From Leptobrachium leishanense (Eukaryota > Chordata > Amphibia > Anura > Megophryidae): 64,000 bases of DNA. Position numbers and translations under genes: made by a program. A model generated the notes under the pieces. It was not told where the DNA came from and did not search any database. It worked only from the letters and a program-made list of their open reading frames with translations. The stretch is taken from positions 51,965,514 through 52,029,513 of the forward strand of contig CM019071.1 of NCBI GenBank assembly GCA_009667805.1, read 5' to 3'. This document shows, in pieces, positions 56,446-64,000 of the stretch. Numbering within the stretch: position 1 is the stretch's first letter; each line of letters begins with the position of its first letter.

Positions 56446-58507
56446 TTGGGAATGCAGAAGAGATCCCCGATCTATTCAGTTACGTCAGCATCAGGGGATT
56501 GATAGCTGCTGATCCAGGACTGATTCATTTTTATAAATGTCAGCCGGTCTACAGAGTCGGTGGACAGACGCACTCTTTTTTCTGTGACAAAACCTCCAGC
56601 GGCACTGAACGTCCTTTCAGAAAGCATGCTGGATGAAGGGCAACCTAGTAGCTGCATAGCATATTGGCTAAGTTGTGGCCAGTGATTCAATCTCACCACC
56701 CAGTAAGCCAGTGGATCATCTGCTGTAAAGGTATCCAGGTCTGCCCTTGCCCCTAGGTAGTCCTGCACCATATGGTGAAGATGCTGGCAATGGGTGCCTA
56801 CATTTGACATCCCTGGGCGTCGTGGAGTAAAAAAAAATTAAAAAGGCATCTGTCAAGTGGCTCCGGCCTTCACCGCTCTTCCTCTGATCATCCGCAGCCT
56901 CAGAAGCACCTGTGTCAGCACTTGGTAACCTACCAGTGCCTGGAAAGGTGTTACACAAGTGTCGCTTTAGAGCATCCTCAAGTTGTTTCATCCGGTCTTC
57001 CCTCTGTGCGGGCAGGATGAGCTCTGTAGCTTTACTCTTGTATCGTGGATCAAGAAGGCTTGCAAACCATTAATGATCCCTCTCCTTGATAGCACGAATC
57101 CTGGGGTCCTTTAGCAGGCTCTGCAGGATAAGGACGCCCATGTAGCATAGGTTGGAGGTGGCATTAGCTTCCGAGTCCTCCTGGTCAATGAGGATGACCG
57201 TATCGTGCACTTCCTCCTCCCAGCCACGTACTAGCCCTTGTGTTTCTGGGCACACAAAACCCTCCCTTGAGGAATCCCCACCTTCAATGCCCCACTACTT
57301 AAATATTCCTCCTCCTCTTCATCCTCCTCCTGTCTGATCTGAGGACCCGCAGGAATGCTGTCTGCGTAAAGACTGGGGCCTTGAGAGCTAGGAAAGGCCT
57401 CCTCTTCCTCCCGCTGCTCTGCCTCTAGTGCCACATCTATAATTACCCGCAGAGTGTGCTCCAGCAGGAACACTAAAGGAATTGTGTCACTGATGCATGC
57501 ACTGTCCCTGCTCACCATCCTCGTTGCCTCCTCAAATGGTGGCAGTACAGTGCCTGTATCCTTGATCATCAGCCACTGCGGGGGGGAACAAGTTGACCTG
57601 AACCTGTCCTTGTGCCATACTCACACAGGTACTCATTGATGGCCCTCTGCTGCTTGTGCAGACACTTCAGCATTGCCAATGTCGAGTTCCACCTGGTGGG
57701 CATGTCACAGATCAGATGGTTTGTGGGAAGGTGGAATTCTCTTTGAATTTCTGCCAGACGAACACTTGCTGGGAATGACCGTCTGAAGTGGCTGCAGACT
57801 TTTCTGGCCTGGCTGAGAAGCTCTGCCTGCCCTGGGTACCTGGTTAGGAAACGCTGTACCACCAGATTTAGGACGTGTGCTAGGCATGGTACATGCGTCA
57901 ACTTACCCTGGCGTAGGGCGGAGAGAAGGTTGCTGCCATTATCACAGATGACCATTCCCAGCTCAAGCTGGCGTGGTGTTTACCATCTCTGCATGTGCCC
58001 CTGCAGAGCTGACAGAATTTCTGGCCCGGTGTGGCTCCTGTCCCCTAAACAAACCAGTTCAAGCACAGTATGACTTCTTTTTGCTTGAGCCATTGCGTAG
58101 CCCCTGCCACTCATCGGTTTAACTGCCACTTCGCTAGAGACAGAGAAGGAGGAGGAGGAATAGGTGGTCGAGCAGATAGACCTCCTACAAGCAGCTGGAG
58201 TTGTGGTGGATGAACAAGCTCTAGCACAGAGCCCTGTCCTGGATCCCTCCCAGCTGCAATCAGAGTTACCCAGTGTGCTGTGAAGGAAATAAAACGGCCC
58301 TGTCCATGCTTGCTGGACCACGTGTCTAAAGTCATGTGCACCTTGCTGCTGACTGCCTTTCCTAATGACTCCATAACATTGTGTTCCACGTGTTGGTATA
58401 GTGCTGGAATGGCCTTCCGTGAAAAGAAATGGCGTTTTGGAAACTGCCACTGTGGTACAGCACATTCAGCAAATTCAAGGAAGGAAGCAGAGTCCACCAG
58501 TTGGAAA
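56446..58507 (-). pseudogene. hAT transposase pseudogene, copy 3, C-terminal part
   Basis: From the right: LPFQLVDSASFLEFAECAVP (about 58500), VTLDTWSSKH-like MTLDTWSSKH (about 58330), VICDNGSN with the Asp kept (about 57945), the PFEEATRM segment (about 57530), KLEDAL-like MKQLEDALKR (about 56980) and the dimerisation motif SSMLSERTFSAAGG (about 56610). Frameshifts near 58150-57955, 57580, 57060 and 56830; stop codons also interrupt. It is more complete at the C-terminus than copy 2. Confidence 0.85.
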
Positions 58508-58512
58508 GGCAG

Positions 58513-59381
58513 TGTCACGGTGGCAGTACCACCAGGCACGCACCACCCTATACTTGCCCTCCGATCCTTGGAAGTGGTCGGTCTGTATATATATCCCTAT
58601 GAATATAACTCGCAGGAAGGTGAGGTCAAGGTTCCTGAGAGAAGCCCCTATATGCAGAGACACTGTAAACTGCAAGGGCAGGTGAAAGCAACACAGGGTT
58701 AACTAAAGACCTCTGTACGGCAATACCAAAGATTCCCTGCACTGAAAGACCGGTCTTTAGGATAGCCGGATCTAATCTAAAGGAAAGTATTACCTTGAAG
58801 CCGTACAGAGTCTTTTGTTGTATACAGATGACAGGGTTTCCTGGAAACGGTACAGACAAGGAATATACTATATAGAGTAGTCATATAGAGGAAAGCCAAA
58901 GGTCATAACCAGAGAGAGTACGTCATATAGGATACAGGAATCAGAACCAGAAGGGAAGTCAGCCAAGCCAAAATCAGTAACCGGGGAATCTGAATGGAAC
59001 ATAAACAGCAAAACAAAATACAGCAATAGACAGAACTAAATACACAGAAGGAACTGACATAAAATGGAACAGAAATAATAGAGGCAAAAACTGAACAAGG
59101 ATGAACAAACGGAGGATATCAGGAACACAGCAAGGAGCTCTCAGGACACAAGTGGCAAGGAGACCAGGCATAGAAAAATGACCCAGCAATGTACTATAGG
59201 TACATTGCTCTAATATAGGCAGGGGAATCAAGGCAAGGGTCAACAGGTGAGCAGCACACAGAACACCAATTAACCCCTGGGAGGCCACCCAGGAATTGGC
59301 AGCAACAGAAACACAAGGGAAAAAACATATATTACAAATACAGAGGGCAGGAAGACAGATTTGCCAGCACAGAACGTGACA
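58513..59381 (-). repeat. 3' LTR (869 bp)
   Basis: Starts TGTCACGGTGGCAGTACCAC and ends AGAACGTGACA on the plus strand. Differs from the other LTR by only a few indels or substitutions (for example gggtttcc versus ggtttcc near 58834). Confidence 0.93.
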
Positions 59382-59467
59382 GTATCCCCTCCTCCACGGG
59401 TGACCCCAGGGCACCCAAAACAAAAAACATGACAGACAGAATCAGGAAACCAGACCACGAACACCAG

Positions 59468-62362
59468 TCACCAAAGTCCCCTGAGGTCCCACTCAGAGTC
59501 GTCATCCTCCTCCACAAGACGCCCCCGTCTATGAGGGTTCCTTTGAAGGGCAACCCAGTGGTCCCTCCCGAACACCAGTCCAGAGGGCGACTGCACATAG
59601 CCCTCAGGGACATGACGGGGTAGGGGGACCTCGGCATAAGTCAGACCGGGCATAGAACCAGCTGGACCAGGGTTAGACACCTTTACATGTCTTCTCCTAG
59701 AACGAGGTCTAGAACTGGTGACCACCCCGCACGACACGGCAACAGTGGGAGTAGGCTCGCCTACCTGTGCCTTACCACGAGGGTTGGAAACCTCGGACTC
59801 TCTGTGGGGCATGGGTACAGTGGTGTTGCAATGTAGCTCTGGTACTGCTGACACACGGCTTGACTCTGGCACACAGCTCGGGACTGGCACCGCTGGCACA
59901 CAGCTTGGGACTGGCACACAGCTCGGGACTGGCACCGCTGGCACACAGCTTGGGACTGGCACACAGCTTGGGACTGGCACCGCTGGCACACAGCTTGGGA
60001 GGGGTACCGCTGACACACAGCTTGGGAGGGTTACCGCTGACACACAGCTTGGGACTGATTTGACTGGCAGTTTACCAGACATCACTACTGTTACCGCTGT
60101 CATCGTGCCAGGATCAGGCAGCACCGCTGGCTTCGTGCCAGGAGAAGGCAACATTGGCAGCACATTGCCAGGAGCAGGCAACATTGGCAGCACATTGCCA
60201 GGCTGGACTGGCTGCGCAATGCCAGACGGAGACAGGACTGGCTGCGCATTGCCAAACGGAGACAGGACTGGCTGCGCATTGCCAGACAGAGACAGGACTG
60301 GCTGCGCATTGCAGACGGAGACAGGACTGGCTGCGCATTGCCAGACGGAGACAGGACTGGCTGCGCATTGCCAGACGGAGACAGGACTGGCTGCGCATTG
60401 CCAGACGGAGACAGGACTGGCTGCGCATTGCCAGACGGAGACAGGACTGGCTGCGCATTGCCAGACGGAGACAGGACTGGCTGCGCATTGCCAGACAGAG
60501 ACGACTGGCTGCGCATTGCCAGACGGAGACAGGACTGGCTGCGCATTGCCAGACGGAGACAGGATGCTGCGCATTGCCAGACGGAGACAGGACTGGCTGC
60601 GCATTGCCAGACCGAGACAGGACTGGCTGCGCATTGCCAGACCGAGACAGGACTGGCTGCACATTGCCAGACGAGACAGGACTGGCTGCGCATTGCCAGA
60701 CCGAGACAGGACTGGCTGCGCATTGCCAGACCGAGACAGGACTGGCTGCGCATTGCCAGACCGAGACAGGACTGGCTGCGCATTGCCAGACCGAGACAGG
60801 ACTGGCTGCGCATTGCCAGACCGAGACAGGACTGGCTGCGCATTGCCAGACCGAGACAGGACTGGCTGCGCATTGCCAGACCGAGACAGGACTGGCTGCG
60901 CATTGCCAGACCGAGACAGGACTGGCTGCGCATTGCCAGACCGAGACAGGACTGGCTGCGCATTGCCAGACCGAGACAGGACTGGCTGCGCATTGCCAGA
61001 CCGAGACAGGACTGGCTGCGCATTGCCAGACCGAGACAGGACTGGCTGCGCATTGCCAGACCGAGACAGGACTGGCTGCGCATTGCCAGACCGAGACAGG
61101 ACTGGCTGCGCATTGCCAGACCGAGACAGGACTGGCTGCGCATTGCCAGACCGAGACAGGACTGGCTGCGCATTGCCAGACCGAGACAGGACTGGCTGCG
61201 CATTGCCAGACCGAGACAGGACTGGCTGCGCATTGCCAGACCGAGACAGGACTGGCTGCGCATTGCCAGACCGAGACAGGACTGGCTGCGCATTGCCAGA
61301 CCGAGACAGGACTGGCTGCGCATTGCCAGACCGAGACAGGACTGGCTGCGCATTGCCAGACCGAGACAGGACTGGCTGCGCATTGCCAGACCGAGACAGG
61401 ACTGGCTGCGCATTGCCAGACCGAGACAGGACTGGCTTCGCATTGCCAGACGGAAACAGGACTGGCTTCTCATTGCCAGACGGAAACAGGACTGGCTTCT
61501 CAACAATGGGCACTGGGGTTGCGGCTCTACATGTAATACAACCAGTAACAATACATAGGGACTGTCTTTTGGCTGCCAGTCGCTGCTCAGAACCAGCCAG
61601 TTGTGTCTTTAAAACCCTACAGCCATCAGAGGTATTCACATAAGTCTGAGGTTTATTATCGGATGCCCGGAGCGACATAACCTCCATGGGTACTTCATCC
61701 TCTGGCCTTGTGGCCAGAAAGGATTCATCCTTCATAGACTCAAGTGCCTCTTTCTCAGACCTGGATTTCTCAGGAGGTCTGAACTCAAAGTGGGGTCTGG
61801 TGCCATCTGACTCCCGGCAGGGTCTGGTACCATCAGACCCCCTACGTGGTCTGGCACCCTCTGATTCCCAGCTGTAACTGGCGCCAGTGGATCTCATGCG
61901 TGGTCTAGCTTTAGCGGCCTTACTGTGGGACATGGGCACAGTTGGCACTCGGCCAGTATCAGGGCGCACAGACTCACCACAAGTCTTGAGACGCACCGGC
62001 ACTCCAGCACCAGGACGCACCGGCACTCCAGCACCAGGACGCACCGGCACTCCAGCACCAGGACGCACCGGCACTCCAGCACCAGGACGCACCGGCACTC
62101 CAGCACCAGGACGCACCGGCACTCCAGCACCAGGACGCACCGGCTTGAGGGGACAGCCAGACAAAAAGTGCAACGAACTGGCACAATAAAAACAGAGATT
62201 GTACTCACGTCTTCTGTTCTTTTCATCAGGAGAAAGCGGACCACGAACCCTGCTCTCAAATGAGACCTGATTGCCAGAGTCTAGACACAGGCTCATTAAC
62301 CCTTTGAGGTGAACCACAAATTCCTCAAACATGTGCAATAAGGTTTCCAACACGGTACACAT
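59468..62362 (-). CDS. Gag-like protein with zinc knuckle and decapeptide repeats
   Basis: A 964-residue open frame. Residues 1-50 resemble a gag segment upstream of the knuckle; C57-x2-C60-x4-H65-x4-C70 (CFYCASSLHFLSGC) is a CCHC nucleocapsid knuckle. Next come about six VPVRPGAG octapeptides (about residues 75-125), a Ser/Arg/Glu-rich linker, then 40 or so copies of the decapeptide GNAQPVLSRS with a frame switch inside the repeat near its end, then PSCVPAVPV repeats and a charged tail. Most of the matrix/capsid part of gag seems missing at the start and there is no protease, reverse transcriptase or integrase. The repeat region is open in several frames, so the full 964 residues may overstate the real protein. 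It acts, if at all, in particle assembly of a non-autonomous element. Confidence 0.6.
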   Translation of the reverse strand: MCTVLETLLHMFEEFVVHLKGLMSLCLDSGNQVSFESRVRGPLSPDEKNRRREYNLCFYCASSLHFLSGCPLKPVRPGAGVPVRPGAGVPVRPGAGVPVRPGAGVPVRPGAGVPVRPGAGVPVRLKTCGESVRPDTGRVPTVPMSHSKAAKARPRMRSTGASYSWESEGARPRRGSDGTRPCRESDGTRPHFEFRPPEKSRSEKEALESMKDESFLATRPEDEVPMEVMSLRASDNKPQTYVNTSDGCRVLKTQLAGSEQRLAAKRQSLCIVTGCITCRAATPVPIVEKPVLFPSGNEKPVLFPSGNAKPVLSRSGNAQPVLSRSGNAQPVLSRSGNAQPVLSRSGNAQPVLSRSGNAQPVLSRSGNAQPVLSRSGNAQPVLSRSGNAQPVLSRSGNAQPVLSRSGNAQPVLSRSGNAQPVLSRSGNAQPVLSRSGNAQPVLSRSGNAQPVLSRSGNAQPVLSRSGNAQPVLSRSGNAQPVLSRSGNAQPVLSRSGNAQPVLSRSGNAQPVLSRSGNAQPVLSRSGNAQPVLSRSGNAQPVLSRSGNAQPVLSRSGNAQPVLSRLAMCSQSCLGLAMRSQSCLGLAMRSQSCLRLAMRSILSPSGNAQPVLSPSGNAQPVVSVWQCAASPVSVWQCAASPVSVWQCAASPVSVWQCAASPVSVWQCAASPVSVWQCAASPVSVCNAQPVLSLSGNAQPVLSPFGNAQPVLSPSGIAQPVQPGNVLPMLPAPGNVLPMLPSPGTKPAVLPDPGTMTAVTVVMSGKLPVKSVPSCVSAVTLPSCVSAVPLPSCVPAVPVPSCVPVPSCVPAVPVPSCVPVPSCVPAVPVPSCVPESSRVSAVPELHCNTTVPMPHRESEVSNPRGKAQVGEPTPTVAVSCGVVTSSRPRSRRRHVKVSNPGPAGSMPGLTYAEVPLPRHVPEGYVQSPSGLVFGRDHWVALQRNPHRRGRLVEEDDDSEWDLRGLW
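59850..60060 (+). repeat. short tandem repeats in the gag 3' part
   Basis: Units of cacagcttgggactggcacc type with lengths of 18-30 bp; they encode the PSCVP-type repeats on the minus strand. Confidence 0.8.
60200..61505 (+). repeat. 30-bp minisatellite inside gag, about 43 copies
   Basis: Unit: cattgccagaccgagacagg then actggctgcg. Between 60721 and 61380 there are 22 identical copies in a row. Flanking copies carry the cggagaca variant and a few lose bases, shifting frame (for example near 60497, 60565, 60672). Confidence 0.97.
61992..62148 (+). repeat. 24-bp minisatellite inside gag, 6 copies
   Basis: Unit caccggcactccagcaccag plus gacg. On the minus strand each unit encodes VPVRPGAG. 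Confidence 0.92.
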
Positions 62363-62393
62363 CTCTGCGGGCTTATGTAAAGGCTGGTCATTA

Positions 62394-63261
62394 TGTCACG
62401 GTGGCAGTACCACCAGGCACGCACCACCCTATACTTGCCCTCCGATCCTTGGAAGTGGTCGGTCTGTATATATATCCCTATGAATATAACTCGCAGGAAG
62501 GTGAGGTCAAGGTTCCTGAGAGAAGCCCCTATATGCAGAGACACTGTAAACTGCAAGGGCAGGTGAAAGCAACACAGGGTTAACTAAAGACCTCTGTACG
62601 GCAATACCAAAGATTCCCTGCACTGAAAGACCGGTCTTTAGGATAGCCGGATCTAATCTAAAGGAAAGTATTACCTTGAAGCCGTACAGAGTCTTTTGTT
62701 GTATACAGATGACAGGTTTCCTGGAAACGGTACAGACAAGGAATATACTATATAGAGTAGTCATATAGAGGAAAGCCAAAGGTCATAACCAGAGAGAGTA
62801 CGTCATATAGGATACAGGAATCAGAACCAGAAGGGAAGTCAGCCAAGCCAAAATCAGTAACCGGGGAATCTGAATGGAACAAAAAACAAAAACAAAATAC
62901 AGCAATAGACAGAACTAAATACACAGAAGGAACTGACATAAAATGGAACAGAAATAATAGAGGCAAAAACTGAACAAGGATGAACAAACGGAGGATATCA
63001 GGAACACAGCAAGGAGCTCTCAGGACACAAGTGGCAAGGAGACCAGGCATAGAAAAATGACCCAGCAATGTACTATAGGTACATTGCTCTAATATAGGCA
63101 GGGGAATCAAGGCAAGGGTCACACAGGTGAGCAGCACACAGAACACCAATTAACCCCTGGGAGGCCACCCAGGAATTGGCAGCAACAGAAACACAAGGGA
63201 AAAAACATATATTACAAATACAGAGGGCAGGAAGACAGATTTGCCAGCACAGAACGTGACA
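62394..63261 (-). repeat. 5' LTR (868 bp)
   Basis: Near-identical to 58513-59381. The right flank is GGCAG, the target duplication. Confidence 0.93.
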
Positions 63262-63266
63262 GGCAG

Positions 63267-64000
63267 CAGCTGTAATGCGAGCAATTTTGCTAAGCTGGCA
63301 TTTAGACACTGTGCTTGGGGATGATTGGGACTGTATTTTTTTATGCTGCAGCAGCTGGGGCAATGTAATCTGACTGCGTAAATATTTAGCTGATGGGATG
63401 CTGTCACATTCTGAGGAAGGATCTGGTACACCCATTACTGTAGCATCATCCCTGTCAGTGGAGGTTGTATGCAATGACATGGCAGGACATATAGTGGGGG
63501 GTAGAGACAGATGAGGAGGAGGAGGACCTATGCAAAGTGTTGTGCCAACGGGATGCGCGGCAGGTGGTCATATGTCGCCTCAAGCATGTGGTACTCAAGT
63601 GTGGGGTGTCTTTCCCACACTTGATCCTCATCTGACATAGATTACAAATAGCAACGGTGTGGTCTGCTGCACATTTCTTAAAGAACTCCCAACAGCAGAG
63701 ATCCTGGTCGTGTGCTGTGAGACAACAGCTCTCTGCACCTGAGCAGCTCTGACATCTGATACCTTGGACTGGCTACGGTTGGTCATAGAGGAAGTTGTGC
63801 TTCATGTTTGTTGTGCCTCCTCCTCCTCACTTGACTCCTCTGTTCGATCAGGCACCCAGGTGGAGTCAGTGACCTCATCATCATTGTCATCACCCCCTAT
63901 CTCCTCGTCACTGGAGCCAATTTGGCAGTATGCTGCAGCTGTTGTGGCAACATTCTTTTTTGTCACTGGCACCCCCTTCCTCTAGGTTGATTATACTCCC
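63267..64000 (-). pseudogene. hAT transposase pseudogene, copy 3, N-terminal part
   Basis: Continues 56446-58507 beyond the LTR element. Contains the segment STDRDDATVMGVPDPSSECD (about 63460-63400), a decayed BED finger (about 63720-63580) and the start of the acidic, Ser-rich N-terminal region, which runs off the window. Indels near 63690 and 63770 break the frame. Confidence 0.8.

Larger units (their letters stand above)
58513..63261 (-). mobile_element. gag-only LTR retrotransposon, 4.7 kb
   Basis: Two LTRs (58513-59381 and 62394-63261), both TG...CA, surround about 3 kb. The 5-bp target duplication GGCAG is perfect (58508-58512 and 63262-63266) and the host hAT sequence joins cleanly across it. 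The internal part codes on the minus strand for a Gag-like protein with a zinc knuckle. A polypurine tract reads GGAGGAGGGGATAC directly before the 3' LTR on the minus strand (59382-59395). There is no pol and no clear primer-binding site next to the 5' LTR, so it depends on another element. A Ty3/Gypsy affinity is inference. Confidence 0.92.
55585..64000 (-). mobile_element. hAT transposon copy 3, left end truncated, split by an LTR element
   Basis: Begins inside the left subterminal region (cgaactcgaacacaaaccga) without a TAGGGATGAGC end. It has three left subterminal units (56110-56430), then the transposase pseudogene to 58512. The LTR element 58513-63261 intervenes, and transposase sequence resumes at 63262 and runs out of the window. 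Confidence 0.85.

Noticed and set aside
59718..61643. Plus-strand 641-aa and related frames (TGCALPDRDR repeats)
   Set aside because: Antisense reading of the 30-bp minisatellite. The minus strand carries the zinc knuckle and matches LTR orientation.

Overview
This 64 kb window is eukaryotic and repeat-rich. It looks like amphibian DNA, most likely from a frog with a large genome. Genes are tiny exons with GT/AG introns, TATA boxes and AATAAA signals. The rest is dominated by vertebrate cut-and-paste transposons (Tc1, hAT, piggyBac-like and PIF/Harbinger-like MITEs), CR1/Rex1- and L2-like LINE ends, a gag-only LTR retrotransposon and many satellites. The species call is inference from repeat character only.

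The only host genes I can support form a tandem, same-strand (+) array of very small type I membrane protein genes. Gene A is represented only by its 3' UTR (1-515). Gene B (exons 1373-1421, 3516-3563, 5992-6083, 9010-9030; 69 aa) and gene C (exons 33391-33439, 36735-36761, 40093-40178, 41814-41888; 78 aa) are complete. Gene D shows its TATA box and signal-peptide exon (53027-53075); the rest is not visible. Genes B and C share a four-exon plan with intron phases 1, 1, 0: a signal-peptide exon ending LQIT(G), a minute Ser/Thr-rich ectodomain exon starting G-x-x-C-Q-T, a transmembrane exon with PVPG(W/Y)GIALLVL, and a short tail exon. The string VPGWGIALLVL is the motif I know from the start of the MUC1 transmembrane segment. 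The array therefore looks like a family of micro-mucins that keep a MUC1-type membrane anchor but no SEA domain and no mucin repeat. This is the candidate undescribed system.

Layout: 1-10.7 kb holds the gene A tail and gene B, with an intact Tc1 transposon in intron 2 and a hAT MITE and Harbinger MITE in intron 3, then a 60-bp minisatellite. 11.3-18.3 kb is a complete 7-kb hAT element with its 8-bp target duplication. 18.5-21.3 kb holds two opposed copies of one inverted-repeat element, one of them split by a piggyBac-like MITE. 22.3-28.4 kb is a second hAT inserted in a 52-bp satellite and flanked by striking palindromes. 28.4-33.3 kb is intergenic with MITEs. 33.3-42.1 kb is gene C, whose intron 1 contains a 2-kb GATA array. 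42-52.6 kb is intergenic with MITEs, an L2-like LINE end, a hAT MITE split by a piggyBac-like MITE, and a 40-bp minisatellite. From 53 kb to the end is gene D exon 1, a CR1/Rex1-like LINE end, a large fold-back, and a third hAT copy split by an LTR retrotransposon with near-identical LTRs and matching 5-bp target duplications.

All coordinates were read by eye. Splice sites were chosen by GT/AG consensus plus agreement between paralogs; no transcript data or database search was available.
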